The notes under the pieces are model-generated. The model ran no database searches, had not been told where the DNA came from, and saw only the letters and a program-made list of their open reading frames with translations. A program made the translations under genes and the position numbers. DNA of 64,000 bases from Necropsobacter massiliensis (lineage in GTDB: Bacteria; Pseudomonadota; Gammaproteobacteria; Enterobacterales; Pasteurellaceae): the NCBI RefSeq assembly GCF_000827595.2, contig NZ_LN776180.1, positions 173,814 to 237,813 on the forward strand. Reading direction: 5' to 3'. Of this stretch, positions 47,998-57,801 are shown piece after piece. Position 1 is the first letter of the stretch. Each line of letters begins with the position of its first letter.

Positions 47998-49578
47998 GTG
48001 TCGTCCACCTCAAACAAATATCCCCGAATACCGAATTCAATCCAGTTAATGATGGCAATTATTGCGCTGATATCGCTATATCTTGCCGTTCGGCTGGCGT
48101 TAATTGGCTCCGGGTATTTTCCCGAACCCTCTTTACGCGATATTTTATTATTCTCTTCGCTGATTATTATTCTTAATGCCTCGAAAACATTATTTTATTT
48201 CGTTCTGCTACCTTTACTGTCGGTTTATGCCCTCTATTCGCCGGTCGGGCTGACTTTCGGCGCGCCCTCTTACCAATATATCGCGTCGGTATTCGCCACC
48301 GATCTGATGGAAGGACGGGAATTCCTCGCCCAGCTGCCGCTGTTTAACTATTTACTGCCGTTTCTGATTATCGGTTTCGTGCTGTTGTTTCGTTACTGTA
48401 CACAGAAATTCCGCCTTTATTTGCACAAAAATAAGCTATTTCTTGCTGCCGTAATCATCTTTGCTCTGTTTGACAATATTCCCTTTAGACCGTTGCAAGA
48501 TATTTATCACGCCGGTCTAAAAGTTGCTCTTGAACTGGATATGCTGAACAATCTCAGCCTCGACAGTCAATGGGGCGGCTCGCAGTTAAATGCCGCGTCC
48601 CGTTATGACGATTATGTGCTGATTATCGGTGAAAGCGCACGCAAAGATTATCATCACGCGTATGGTTATCCAATAGAAAATACGCCGTTTATGTCTTCTG
48701 CCAACGGCATTTTAGTGGATGGATTGACCGCCGGCGGCACCAATACTATCGCTTCATTAAAACTGATGCTGACCAAGCCCGATACGCAAAACTGGGAGGG
48801 TAATTACGCCCTGAACCTAATTGATCTGGTCAAATCCGCCGGCATCAGAACCTATTGGCTGTCCAATCAGGGCTATCTCGGACAATTCGACACGCCGGTT
48901 TCTGCCATCGCCAAAAAGGCGGACGAACGCTTTTTTCTGAAAAGTGGTGATTCGCTGAATACCAATGTCAGCGACTTTGCATTGCTGCCGAAATTTACAC
49001 AAACGATTAACCAGCCTTATCCGGGCAAACGTTTTATCGTGCTACACCTGTACGGTTCACACCCGATTAGTTGCGATCGGCTGGAAGACTATCCTAAAAT
49101 CTTTGCCGACAACCAGATCAGCCAAAAATATTTCAACGTAAACTGTTATATTTCTTCCATTAAAAAAACCGACGAACTGCTACGACGGGTTTACACCAGC
49201 CTGCGTGAAAACGAACAAAAAAATCACCGCACTTTTTCCATGCTCTATTTTTCCGATCACGGACTAGCGCAGCATGTTAGTGCGGACAGCATTGTTATTC
49301 ATAACAGCAGCGGCAAAAGCAAACGTCACTACGATATTCCGTTGTTCAAAATTTCCAGCGACGATACACACCGAAAGGTTAGCAACGTATTTAAATCCGG
49401 TTTGAATTTTACAGATGGCATTGCCAACTGGATTGGCATTGATAATCCACAACTGAATAAAGCCGCGAATTTATTTGATGATCAACCCGATACGGACGAT
49501 TATGGCTTAAAACATATCATCGAAACTATTCACGCGCCCGATGATCCGGCTGTCCACATACCGCGGTCAAAAAGATAA
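47998..49578 (+). CDS. Phosphoethanolamine transferase (EptA/sulfatase superfamily)
   Basis: The 526 residues have four to five N-terminal membrane helices (about 15-175) and a periplasmic sulfatase-fold domain (about 200-500). The catalytic segment is VLIIGESARKDYHHAYGYP, with Ser where many relatives have Thr. Metal ligands are likely in the GLTAGGTNTIASL region and YFSDHGLAQH. Such enzymes move phosphoethanolamine from phosphatidylethanolamine to lipid A or lipooligosaccharide core; which acceptor applies here is not resolvable. It starts with GTG (47998) after AAGGA. It is monocistronic and opposite in strand to both neighbours, tsf and pyrH. Confidence 0.9.
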   Translation: MSSTSNKYPRIPNSIQLMMAIIALISLYLAVRLALIGSGYFPEPSLRDILLFSSLIIILNASKTLFYFVLLPLLSVYALYSPVGLTFGAPSYQYIASVFATDLMEGREFLAQLPLFNYLLPFLIIGFVLLFRYCTQKFRLYLHKNKLFLAAVIIFALFDNIPFRPLQDIYHAGLKVALELDMLNNLSLDSQWGGSQLNAASRYDDYVLIIGESARKDYHHAYGYPIENTPFMSSANGILVDGLTAGGTNTIASLKLMLTKPDTQNWEGNYALNLIDLVKSAGIRTYWLSNQGYLGQFDTPVSAIAKKADERFFLKSGDSLNTNVSDFALLPKFTQTINQPYPGKRFIVLHLYGSHPISCDRLEDYPKIFADNQISQKYFNVNCYISSIKKTDELLRRVYTSLRENEQKNHRTFSMLYFSDHGLAQHVSADSIVIHNSSGKSKRHYDIPLFKISSDDTHRKVSNVFKSGLNFTDGIANWIGIDNPQLNKAANLFDDQPDTDDYGLKHIIETIHAPDDPAVHIPRSKR

Positions 49579-49581
49579 CAA

Positions 49582-49607
49582 AAAAGCAAGTCGTCCGACT
49601 TGCTTTT
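49582..49607. terminator. Bidirectional terminator between eptA-like gene and tsf
   Basis: AAGCAAGTCG (49584-49593) and CGACTTGCTT (49596-49605) form a tight 10-bp stem with A- and T-runs on the flanks that serve both strands. It lies three bases after the transferase stop and about 20 bases after tsf. Confidence 0.85.
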
Positions 49608-49627
49608 CAGTGTATTGAGGCGAGCGA

Positions 49628-50476
49628 TTACGCTTTTGACATAGCCGCTACTTCGGCAGCAAAATCGCTTTCCACTTTTTCGATCCCTTCGCCCACTTCA
49701 AAGCGTAAGAATCCGCTAACCTGCGCACCTTTTTCTTTCAATAAATCACCGACAGATTTAGACGGGTCCATAACAAACGGCTGACCAGTCAGAGACACTT
49801 CACCGGTGAATTTTTTCATGCGACCTTCAACCATTTTTTCTGCGATTTCACGCGGTTTACCGGACTGCATTGCAATATCCACTTGAATGTTGCGCTCATG
49901 TTCAACCACATCGGCCGGCACATCGCTTGGATTGACATAATCCGGACGGCTTGCCGCTACGTGCATCGCAACATGTTTAACCAATTCATCATCCGCATTG
50001 GAGGCTGCCACCAACACACCGATTTTCGCACCGTGCAGGTATGAGCCAATCACATCACCGGCAATTTCAGCCACACGACGAATAGTCATATTTTCGCCGA
50101 TTTTCGCCACTAATGCGGCGCGCTGCTCTTCAAACTGTGCCTGTAATTCTTCAATTTTAATGCCCGGATGCGCCAACGCATAATCCGCAATTTCATTAGC
50201 TAATGCTTGGAAACCGGCATCTTTGGCGACGAAATCGGTTTCACAGTTCATTTCTACCAATACGCCGCGACCATTTTCAACACGTGCGATAATTACACCT
50301 TCAGCCGCTACGCGACCTGCTTTTTTCGCCGCTTTAGCCTGACCAGATTTACGCATGTTGTCGATGGCCAATTCGATATCGCCATTCGCTTCAACTAATG
50401 CTTTTTTACATTCCATCATACCTGCACCGGTACGATCACGAAGTTCTTTTACTAATGATGCTGTAATTTCAGCCAT
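49628..50476 (-). CDS. tsf: Elongation factor Ts
   Basis: EF-Ts is the nucleotide exchange factor for EF-Tu. The 282 residues carry the N-terminal UBA-like domain with [19 protein letters not shown], the core signature [19 protein letters not shown] [16 protein letters not shown], and the C-terminal [28 protein letters not shown] precedes the start. It follows rpsB after a 135-base gap that contains an intercistronic hairpin. Confidence 0.97.
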   Translation of the reverse strand: MAEITASLVKELRDRTGAGMMECKKALVEANGDIELAIDNMRKSGQAKAAKKAGRVAAEGVIIARVENGRGVLVEMNCETDFVAKDAGFQALANEIADYALAHPGIKIEELQAQFEEQRAALVAKIGENMTIRRVAEIAGDVIGSYLHGAKIGVLVAASNADDELVKHVAMHVAASRPDYVNPSDVPADVVEHERNIQVDIAMQSGKPREIAEKMVEGRMKKFTGEVSLTGQPFVMDPSKSVGDLLKEKGAQVSGFLRFEVGEGIEKVESDFAAEVAAMSKA

Positions 50477-50537
50477 GTTAAAATCCTCTGTTCACACAAT
50501 TTAGTACGATTTTTTACCGCACTTTTATATGAAAAAA

Positions 50538-50560
50538 GCAGGGAACCGAAAGCCCCCTGC
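50538..50560 (-). terminator. Intercistronic terminator between rpsB and tsf
   Basis: On the - strand GCAGGG (50560-50555) pairs with CCCTGC (50543-50538) around an 11-base loop and is followed by six T residues. Enteric rpsB-tsf operons have a comparable partial terminator, which lowers tsf relative to rpsB. Confidence 0.75.
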
Positions 50561-50611
50561 CAACCAATTAATCGTTGTGATTAATAAGGGCTTGCGCCTT
50601 ACTCACCTGAA

Positions 50612-51349
50612 TTATTCCGCCGCTTCAGCTTTTTCGGCTTCAACGAAATTTTCTTCCGTTACCGCTTCCTGACCGCGACCTTCTTTCACTGCTGCCGCCG
50701 CTGCGGAAAGGTACAACTGAATTGCACGCGCCGCATCATCATTACCCGGAACGACGAAATCAATACCGTCAGGATCAGAGTTGGTATCAACGATGGCAAA
50801 TACCGGAATACCCAGATTGTTCGCTTCTTTGATCGCGATATGTTCATGATCCGCACCGATAACGAAAACCGCATCCGGCAAACCCGCCATATCTTTGATA
50901 CCGCCCAGGCTTAATTCAAGTTTTTCCATCTCACGGCTGCGCATTAACGCTTCTTTCTTGGTTAATTTTTCGAAAGTGCCGTCCTGAGACTGAGTTTCTA
51001 AATCTTTCAAGCGTTTAATGGACTGACGAACGGTTTTCCAGTTAGTCAGCATACCACCTAACCAGCGGTGATTGACATAGTACTGCTGACAGTCTAATGC
51101 CGCTGCCTGAACCGCTTCGGTCGCCGCACGTTTGGTACCGACGAACAGAATTTTACCGTTGTTGCTTGCAATACGGGTTAACTCGGCCAGTGCGTCGTTG
51201 AACATCGGAACGGTTTTTTCCAGATTGATGATATGAACGCCGTTGCGTGGTCCGAAAATGAATGGTTTCATTTTTGGATTCCAGTAACGGGTTTGGTGAC
51301 CGAAGTGAACGCCTGCCTGTAGCATTTCGCGCATTGAAACTTGTGCCAT
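50612..51349 (-). CDS. rpsB: 30S ribosomal protein uS2
   Basis: S2 joins late in 30S assembly and helps recruit S1. The 245 residues contain the two S2 family signatures: [21 protein letters not shown] near the N-terminus (key part [15 protein letters not shown]) and [25 protein letters not shown] in the middle. The C-terminus is Glu- and Ala-rich ([22 protein letters not shown], disordered). AAAAGGAAA precedes the start. It is expressed from an extended -10 promoter through a structured autoregulatory leader. Confidence 0.98.
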   Translation of the reverse strand: MAQVSMREMLQAGVHFGHQTRYWNPKMKPFIFGPRNGVHIINLEKTVPMFNDALAELTRIASNNGKILFVGTKRAATEAVQAAALDCQQYYVNHRWLGGMLTNWKTVRQSIKRLKDLETQSQDGTFEKLTKKEALMRSREMEKLELSLGGIKDMAGLPDAVFVIGADHEHIAIKEANNLGIPVFAIVDTNSDPDGIDFVVPGNDDAARAIQLYLSAAAAAVKEGRGQEAVTEENFVEAEKAEAAE

Positions 51350-51421
51350 GATAATTTTCCTTTTGTTTGGGGTTTAGCCTCCACATACCCAGTAAATCGA
51401 CCGTTTGGCACCCCGATTTAC
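51350..51421 (-). ncRNA. rpsB mRNA leader (S2 autoregulatory element)
   Basis: On the - strand GTAAATCG (51421-51414) pairs with CGATTTAC (51399-51392). The loop carries GGGGT (51414-51410), which can pair with ACCCC (51373-51369) just before the ribosome binding site, making a pseudoknot. A conserved-looking GGGTATGTGGAGG segment lies between. This layout matches the gammaproteobacterial rpsB leader, by which S2 represses rpsB-tsf translation. The match is from memory of the family, not from a covariance search. Confidence 0.65.
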
Positions 51422-51497
51422 CTGAACGATATGTGTGTGATTTAAAATAACATGTTTATTTAACGATTATTTTGAGAAACTCAAAACAACGGCGTGC

Positions 51498-51506
51498 TTT
51501 ATACCA
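51498..51506 (-). promoter_or_regulatory. Extended -10 promoter of rpsB-tsf
   Basis: TGGTATAAA on the - strand is an extended -10 element, followed by GCACGCCG, a GC-rich discriminator typical of ribosomal protein and rRNA promoters under stringent control. No good -35 hexamer is visible at 16-18 bases. An uptake sequence overlaps the spacer (51509-51517). Confidence 0.5.
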
Positions 51507-51585
51507 TAAAGTGCGGTCAAAAACTAGCGAATTTTAGCGAAAATACAAAATATCAGCTGTCGCACCGCGATTTTTAGCTAAAAAA

Positions 51586-51611
51586 ATACTCCCGCATCAA
51601 AACGAGAGTAT
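51586..51611 (-). terminator. Terminator of ppiD
   Basis: On the - strand ATACTC (51611-51606) pairs with GAGTAT (51591-51586), extended by one T-G and two C-G pairs, then runs into six T residues. It lies 25 bases after the ppiD stop codon. Confidence 0.75.
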
Positions 51612-51636
51612 ATTTGCAATAAAGTGTGGCGAAATA

Positions 51637-53490
51637 TTATTCCTGCCGCATGAAGTCCTCGTTAATTTCAATCTTGGCTTTGCTGCGTAAAGCCGCTAAC
51701 AATGATGACTGTAATTCCGTTTGACGCACTTGCTCTAACTGACGATGGAACTGCTGCAATTGTTCAGCATTCAGTTTGCCGTCCTGAACCCGACTTAATT
51801 CAATCACCACGACATGGTTATCTGCGGTTTTCGTCGCCGCATACACTGGTTTGTCGGACGGTTTCGTCATGGAGAAAATCACATTGTTTAATGCTGGGTC
51901 TTTATTTTCGGCATATACCCATTTTTCCGCTTCACCGAATCTCACCTGTTCAGGCAATGCCGCTGTGCTGTCGGCAGACAATGCCTGTACGGTTTTCTCC
52001 GCTTCGGCAAGTACAATTTTCTCCGCTTTTTGCTGTTTCAGGTAGCTGGCGATGTCCGCCCGCGCTTCCTCCAGTGTTTTCACCCCTTCCGGTTTGTGTT
52101 CTACTACCCGCACTACAATGGAATGCTGATCCCCCACATTGATAGCTTCGGAATTCGCCCCGCCCTGAGCGATATCGGAATCAAACATCGCCGATACCAA
52201 ATTGGAATAATTCAGCTCCGCCGGAATATCCTTACGAGAAAAATAACCGGTTTCTTCTACTTTCACATTCGCCGCTTGTGCCGCCGCATTTAAATTTTCC
52301 GGATTTTCAAAGGCTTTCTCATTCACGCGTTTTTCCAGCGCATAAAACTCGTTCACCGCCAGATCATTACGGATTTTCGCTGCAATATCATCTTTCACCT
52401 GCTCCAGCGGGCGCACTTTTTCGTCTTCAAGTTTAATAATATGATAGGCGTTATCCACTTTTACCGGCTGGCTGTACTGACCGACTTCCAGTTTAGCCGC
52501 TGCCTCTTCGAATGCCGGAGGCATCATGCCGGCGACTACCCAATCCAGATCGCCGCCCTGTGCGCCAGAAATTTTATCCGCCGAATACAGTTTCGCTAGC
52601 GCAGCGAAATCTTCGCCTTTTTGTAAGCTATCATAAACCGTTTTAGCTTCCTGTTCAGTCGGCAATTGAATATGCGCCAAACGCTGGGTCATATACTGCG
52701 CTTTGTTATCCTGATAATACTGTGCCACTTCCACATCGCCGACCTTGACGCTTTTTTCCGCAACCGCACGGGTCAAATCAATGAACTGCACTTTAACCGA
52801 TTCCGGTACGGCAAATGCGGCGCGGTTCGATTCATAATAGGATTTGATTTCCTGTTCTGTTACCTGTTGTTTCGCCACTTCATCCGCTAAGGGAAAAACC
52901 GCGAAACGAACGTCACGCTGCTGAAAAAACAACTTCGCCAGACTGTCCGCCTGCGCCGGTACAATAAAATCCGAACCGACTAAGCCGCTTTGCAGTTGTT
53001 CAAAGCGTAATCCTTCCCGCACGTATTGCGCATAGGTATCGCCGTTAAGCCCGTTTGCTGCCAGCATTTGCTGATACAGGCGGTTATCGAATTTGCCTTC
53101 GCTCTGAAATGCCGGGGTGGTGACGATTGCCTGCGTAATCTGGCTGTCGGCCGCATCCAGTTTTAATTCCGTGGCATACTGACGTAGCAATTCCTGATCA
53201 ATCAGCCGGTTTAAAATCGTCTGTCTCAGTCCGTTGGTAAATTCCGGCGAATCCGCCACTGCGGCAAACTGCGCGCCCAACTGCTGACTCATTTTCTGAT
53301 ATTCATCATTATATTGCTGCAAAAAAGTTTGCTGGGAAATTTCCTGTCCGTTCACTTTCGCCGCCGAACTGTCCACCTGAGTAAACACATAACCGGCAAC
53401 ACCGCTCAATACGAACGAAACTCCGATAAGACTAAACACAATTTTCCACAGGATGCTGTTTGACGCACCGTTGAGTTTTTCCATTAACAT
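51637..53490 (-). CDS. ppiD: Periplasmic folding chaperone PpiD
   Basis: PpiD is anchored in the inner membrane by one N-terminal helix (about residues 14-34, IVFSLIGVSFVLSGVAGYVF) beside the Sec translocon. There it helps newly exported proteins leave; YfgM, encoded in this window, is its partner. A SurA-like chaperone domain follows (about 40-230), then one parvulin-type domain (about 265-355, with QLPTEQEAKTVYDSLQKGEDF and AQGGDLDWVVAGMMPPAFEEA), then C-terminal helices. The length is 617 residues. ATG 53490 has AGGA eight bases upstream and is preferred over ATG 53484. Confidence 0.94.
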   Translation of the reverse strand: MLMEKLNGASNSILWKIVFSLIGVSFVLSGVAGYVFTQVDSSAAKVNGQEISQQTFLQQYNDEYQKMSQQLGAQFAAVADSPEFTNGLRQTILNRLIDQELLRQYATELKLDAADSQITQAIVTTPAFQSEGKFDNRLYQQMLAANGLNGDTYAQYVREGLRFEQLQSGLVGSDFIVPAQADSLAKLFFQQRDVRFAVFPLADEVAKQQVTEQEIKSYYESNRAAFAVPESVKVQFIDLTRAVAEKSVKVGDVEVAQYYQDNKAQYMTQRLAHIQLPTEQEAKTVYDSLQKGEDFAALAKLYSADKISGAQGGDLDWVVAGMMPPAFEEAAAKLEVGQYSQPVKVDNAYHIIKLEDEKVRPLEQVKDDIAAKIRNDLAVNEFYALEKRVNEKAFENPENLNAAAQAANVKVEETGYFSRKDIPAELNYSNLVSAMFDSDIAQGGANSEAINVGDQHSIVVRVVEHKPEGVKTLEEARADIASYLKQQKAEKIVLAEAEKTVQALSADSTAALPEQVRFGEAEKWVYAENKDPALNNVIFSMTKPSDKPVYAATKTADNHVVVIELSRVQDGKLNAEQLQQFHRQLEQVRQTELQSSLLAALRSKAKIEINEDFMRQE

Positions 53491-53567
53491 TGAAGTTATC
53501 CTATAAATGTTATATTTAAATGAAATCTGACAGATTATAATCGAAACTCAGGTTATTGGCACGATAA

Positions 53568-53597
53568 AATAAGCCGGATCGAACAATCCGGCTTATT
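53568..53597 (-). terminator. Terminator of lon
   Basis: AATAAGCCGGAT (53568-53579) and ATCCGGCTTATT (53586-53597) are perfect 12-bp arms with a six-base loop. On the - strand a short T-rich tail follows. It lies 35 bases after the lon stop codon and upstream of ppiD. Confidence 0.85.
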
Positions 53598-53632
53598 AAA
53601 CGTTATATGCTGTAAAACCTAAAAACGGCGAA

Positions 53633-56050
53633 TTAATTGACCGCACTTAAGCGCGGTGCCGTTTTGCGACCTCGGCGGGGTTTGACTTTATTCACCGGGG
53701 TGAGCTTGACGAACTCAACGCCTTCTGGCGGATTCTCCAGTGCGATAGTCAGCACTTCGTCGATATTTTCCACCGCATGAATAGTCAGATTATTCTTCGC
53801 ATTATCCGGAATCTCTTCCAGATCTTTTACGTTTTCTTTCGGAATAATCACGGTTTTAATACCGCCGCGATGCGCCGCCAGCAGTTTTTCTTTTAGACCA
53901 CCAATCGGCAGAACTTTACCGCGCAGACTGATCTCACCGGTCATCGCCACTTCCGATTTAACCGGATTGCCGGTCAGACAGGAAACCAATGCGGTACACA
54001 TGGCGATCCCAGCACTCGGACCGTCTTTCGGTGTTGCGCCGTCCGGCACGTGAATATGAATATCGCGTTTTTCATAAAAATCCGAGGCAATCCCCAATTT
54101 TTCCGCCCGTGCGCGAACTACGGTCATCGCCGCCTGAATGGACTCTTTCATCACATCGCCGAGCGAACCGGTGAACGTCAGCTTACCTTTGCCGAGCACA
54201 GATGCGGTCTCAATGGTCAGCAAATCGCCGCCTACCTCAGTCCACGCCAGACCAGTAACTTCTCCTACTCGATTTTGCGTATCGGCACGCCCGAACTCAA
54301 AACGTTTCACGCCAAGATAGTCATGCAGATTATCCGCGTTGACGGTAATGGATTTCAAGGTAGGGTCAAGCAGCAGTTTTTTCACCGCCTTACGACAGAT
54401 TTTTGAAATCTCGCGTTCCAGATTACGCACCCCCGCTTCACGGGTGTAATAGCGAATAATGTCAATAATCGCATTGTCTTCAATCGTCAGCTCGCCGGCT
54501 TTCAAACCGTTGCGCGCGATCTGTTTCGCCAGTAAGTGACGGGTGGCGATATTCAGTTTTTCATCTTCCGTATAGCCGGACAGGCGAATGACTTCCATAC
54601 GATCCAACAGTGGTCCCGGAATGTGCATTGAATTGGAGGTCGCTACAAACATCACGTCCGACAAGTCATAATCTACTTCCAAATAATGATCATTAAAATG
54701 CGAATTCTGTTCCGGATCAAGCACTTCAAGCAAAGCTGAGGCGGGATCACCGCGCATATCGGAAGTCATTTTATCGATCTCGTCGAGCAAAAACAGCGGA
54801 TTTTTCACGCCAGCTTTCGCCATTTTTTGAATCAGTTTACCCGGCAGAGAACCGATATAGGTTTTACGGTGCCCGCGAATTTCCGCTTCATCCCGCACGC
54901 CGCCGAGCGCCATACGCACATATTTACGTCCGGTGGCATTAGCAATAGACTGTCCCAGTGAAGTTTTTCCCACTCCCGGCGGACCGACCAGACACAAAAT
55001 CGGTCCTTTGATCTGATTTAAACGGCTTTGTACCGCTAAATATTCCAGAATACGCTCTTTCACTCTCTCCAAACCATAATGGTCGGCATCCAAGATTTCC
55101 TGTGCTTTGGCAATGTCTTTTTTCACTTTACTGCGCTTATACCAAGGCAATTGTAGCATCCAGTCGATATAGCTGCGCACCACGGTTGCCTCGGCGGACA
55201 TCGGTGACATCATCTTCAACTTTTGCAGTTCCGCCAGTGTTTTTTCGCGCGCTTCCTGCGGCATTTTCGCTTCTTCGATTTTCTGCCGCAACTGTTCCAC
55301 TTCGTCAATGGCGTTTTCACCCTCACCGAGTTCTTTCTGAATGGCTTTCATTTGTTCATTCAGATAATAATCGCGCTGGCTTTTTTCCATCTGTTTTTTC
55401 ACTCTGCCGCGAATGCGTTTTTCCACCTGCAATAAATCCGCTTCGCTTTCCATTAAGCCGAGCAAGTATTCCAGACGCGCCTCCACATTGGCCAGCTCCA
55501 GCACTTCTTGCTTCTGGCGCACGGAAACCGGCATGTGAGCAGCCATAGTATCGCTTAAACGCTCGGCATCACCGATGCGCTGTAGCGCCGACAGCACATC
55601 CGGTTGCAATTTTTTATTCAGATTGGCATATTTTTCAAATTCACTTAATACTGCGTTTTTTACTACTTCAAGCTCTTTCTCATCGCCGAATTGGGTCTCG
55701 ATCGGATCAACAGTGGCAGCGAAAAACTCGCCGTTATCCTCCAAATGCCAGATTTTTGCCCGCTGCTGCCCTTCAACCAGCACTTTCACCGTACCATCCG
55801 GCAATTTCAGCAGCTGAATGATATTGGCGATAGTCCCGACGTCATAGACATCGTCTACGGTCGGTTCTTCCAGATCCGCCTGTTTTTGCGAAACCAGCAA
55901 TAATTGCTTGCCGCTTTCCATCGCTTGGTCAAGGCTGCGGATAGACTTCGCTCTGCCGACGAACAGCGGCATCACCATATAAGGAAACACTACCACGTCA
56001 CGCAACGGCAGAACCGGGATAATCTGTTGTTTAGTTCGTTTTGCGTTCAT
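53633..56050 (-). CDS. lon: ATP-dependent protease Lon
   Basis: Lon degrades misfolded and regulatory proteins in the cytoplasm. The 805 residues have the N-terminal substrate domain (about 10-210), the AAA+ domain with Walker [10 protein letters not shown] (about 354-362) and Walker [11 protein letters not shown], and the protease domain with the Ser-Lys dyad: serine about 679 in [11 protein letters not shown] and the lysine of [11 protein letters not shown]. It is about 20 residues longer than E. coli Lon because of a basic C-terminal tail ([18 protein letters not shown]). It stands alone behind a sigma-32-type promoter. Confidence 0.97.
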   Translation of the reverse strand: MNAKRTKQQIIPVLPLRDVVVFPYMVMPLFVGRAKSIRSLDQAMESGKQLLLVSQKQADLEEPTVDDVYDVGTIANIIQLLKLPDGTVKVLVEGQQRAKIWHLEDNGEFFAATVDPIETQFGDEKELEVVKNAVLSEFEKYANLNKKLQPDVLSALQRIGDAERLSDTMAAHMPVSVRQKQEVLELANVEARLEYLLGLMESEADLLQVEKRIRGRVKKQMEKSQRDYYLNEQMKAIQKELGEGENAIDEVEQLRQKIEEAKMPQEAREKTLAELQKLKMMSPMSAEATVVRSYIDWMLQLPWYKRSKVKKDIAKAQEILDADHYGLERVKERILEYLAVQSRLNQIKGPILCLVGPPGVGKTSLGQSIANATGRKYVRMALGGVRDEAEIRGHRKTYIGSLPGKLIQKMAKAGVKNPLFLLDEIDKMTSDMRGDPASALLEVLDPEQNSHFNDHYLEVDYDLSDVMFVATSNSMHIPGPLLDRMEVIRLSGYTEDEKLNIATRHLLAKQIARNGLKAGELTIEDNAIIDIIRYYTREAGVRNLEREISKICRKAVKKLLLDPTLKSITVNADNLHDYLGVKRFEFGRADTQNRVGEVTGLAWTEVGGDLLTIETASVLGKGKLTFTGSLGDVMKESIQAAMTVVRARAEKLGIASDFYEKRDIHIHVPDGATPKDGPSAGIAMCTALVSCLTGNPVKSEVAMTGEISLRGKVLPIGGLKEKLLAAHRGGIKTVIIPKENVKDLEEIPDNAKNNLTIHAVENIDEVLTIALENPPEGVEFVKLTPVNKVKPRRGRKTAPRLSAVN

Positions 56051-56089
56051 ATCTACTCTCTTATGTCAAAATGCGGGATTACGCTCTGA

Positions 56090-56116
56090 TATTGGGGCGG
56101 TTTGATAAAGATCAAG
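56090..56116 (-). promoter_or_regulatory. Sigma-32 (heat-shock) promoter of lon
   Basis: On the - strand CTTGAT (56116-56111) is followed after 13 bases by CCCCAATA (56097-56090), a strong match to CTTGAA-N13-CCCCATnT. It lies 40 bases before the lon ATG. lon is a heat-shock gene in E. coli. Confidence 0.7.
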
Positions 56117-56248
56117 GCTTGTCAAAAGTGCGGTCGTTTTTTACCGCGATTATGCTGTTGTGTATGCCGACAACAATACTTTTTTATAAGAAATGTCTTT
56201 TATTTTTCGCTGCTCACAGCAAGATAATATGCCAAACGGATAAAAAAC

Positions 56249-56268
56249 CCAATCATAAATATGATTGG
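56249..56268 (-). terminator. Terminator of gor
   Basis: CCAATCATA (56249-56257) and TATGATTGG (56260-56268) form a tight AT-rich hairpin. On the - strand it is followed by a run of six T residues. It lies 81 bases after the gor stop codon. Nothing else in the 299-base lon-gor gap looks coding. It also holds two uptake sequences and a GCGGGAAAA/TTTTCCCGC dyad (about 56302-56341). Confidence 0.75.
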
Positions 56269-56349
56269 ATTGTGCCAAAATATGCAAATATTAGACCGAT
56301 AGCGGGAAAAACGCCGTAAAATCTGACCGCACTTTTCCCGCGAATAACC

Positions 56350-57705
56350 TTAACGCATGGTCACGAATTCTTCCGAACCGGTCGGGTGAATGGCGACGGT
56401 ATTGTCAAAATCCGCTTTCGTCGCGCCCATTTTGATCGCCACGGCAAAGCCTTGAATCATTTCATCCACCCCGAAACCGATGCCGTGTAAACCGACAATT
56501 CGCTCTTCCTTACCCGCACACACCAGCTTCATTCGGCAAGGCTGACGATGTGCCGTCACGGCACTATACATCGGCGTGAAAGAAGAGGTATATACTTTCA
56601 CATTTTCCGCGCCGTACTGCTCGACGGCTTTCGGTTCAGTAAGCCCGACAGTACCGATCGGCGGGTGACTGAACACCACCGTCGGCACCAGCTTGTAATC
56701 CAGATGTTCGGTCGGTTTATGGTTGAACAACCGCTCCGACAAACGTCGTCCCGCCGCCACCGCAACCGGGGTCAACTCAATGCCGCCTTCAATAATATCG
56801 CCGACCGCATAAATATTTTTGGCGCTGGTGTTCTGATATTTATCGACCTGAATAAAGCCGTGCGCGTTGGTTTTCACACCGACGACATCCAGATTTAATT
56901 TATCCGTATTCGGCTCGCGTCCGATAGCCCAAATTAACGTATCGGTAACCTGCTCGCGCCCGTCTTCCAGTTTCAGCGTCAGCGAACCGTCCGCATTTTT
57001 TACTACTTCCTGCGGAATTGCGTGAGTATGCAGATGAATACCGTCTTGCGCCATCACCTCCACTAAGGTATCCGTAATTAAAGGGTCGAAATTGCGCAAC
57101 GGCGCATGGCGACGCACAAACAAATGGGTGTCAGCGCCCAAACTGTTCAGCACGCCGGCAAGCTCTACCGCAATATAACCGGCTCCGACCACCGCCACTC
57201 GTTGCGGTAACGCGTTCAGCGCAAATACGCCGTCGGAATCAATGCCGTATTCCGCGCCTTTAATTGCCGGGCGGCTCGGGCGACCGCCGGTGGCAATCAA
57301 AATATGCTCGGCACTAATCCGTTCACCGTTCACCTCAACGGTATTGGCGTCCACAAATTTTGCCCATCCCTGAATCACATCGACATTATTTTTCGCCAGC
57401 ACATTTTCGTATGAGGTGTGAATACGTCCGATATACGCCTGACGGTTTGCCACTAATTTGGCGAAATCAAAGCGATTCAAGCTAACGTCAAAACCGTAGT
57501 CCGGCGCGTAAAGTTTGATCGCCTCTGCCACTTGTGCGCCGTACCACATCACTTTTTTCGGTACGCAGCCCACGTTAACGCAGGTACCGCCTAAATGTTT
57601 CGCTTCAATAATGGCGCATTTTTTGCCGTAACTTGCTGCCCGGTTGATAGACGCAATACCGCCGCTGCCACCGCCGATAGCTAAATAATCATAATGTCTG
57701 CTCAT
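56350..57705 (-). CDS. gor: Glutathione reductase
   Basis: Gor keeps glutathione reduced with NADPH through an FAD and a redox-active disulfide. The FAD motif is [18 protein letters not shown]. The disulfide is in [13 protein letters not shown], the NADPH motif is [17 protein letters not shown] with [12 protein letters not shown] (arginines fitting NADPH), and the C-terminal active-site histidine is in [12 protein letters not shown]. Two adjacent ATGs exist; 57705 ([13 protein letters not shown]) has the better spacing from GGGAG and gives 451 residues (E. coli 450). It is monocistronic. Confidence 0.96.
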   Translation of the reverse strand: MSRHYDYLAIGGGSGGIASINRAASYGKKCAIIEAKHLGGTCVNVGCVPKKVMWYGAQVAEAIKLYAPDYGFDVSLNRFDFAKLVANRQAYIGRIHTSYENVLAKNNVDVIQGWAKFVDANTVEVNGERISAEHILIATGGRPSRPAIKGAEYGIDSDGVFALNALPQRVAVVGAGYIAVELAGVLNSLGADTHLFVRRHAPLRNFDPLITDTLVEVMAQDGIHLHTHAIPQEVVKNADGSLTLKLEDGREQVTDTLIWAIGREPNTDKLNLDVVGVKTNAHGFIQVDKYQNTSAKNIYAVGDIIEGGIELTPVAVAAGRRLSERLFNHKPTEHLDYKLVPTVVFSHPPIGTVGLTEPKAVEQYGAENVKVYTSSFTPMYSAVTAHRQPCRMKLVCAGKEERIVGLHGIGFGVDEMIQGFAVAIKMGATKADFDNTVAIHPTGSEEFVTMR

Positions 57706-57801
57706 CATAATCTCCCGATTTAATCAAAAATTCCTGCTATTTTGCCCAAAATTATCACCCAATACAAAACGGCTGAGTGAATTAATCCGATTGGTATTTT
57801 C

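Noticed and set aside
56041..56319. A 92-codon + strand open frame in the lon-gor gap
   Set aside because: It starts inside lon, covers the lon promoter, an uptake sequence and the gor terminator, has no ribosome site and resembles no family.
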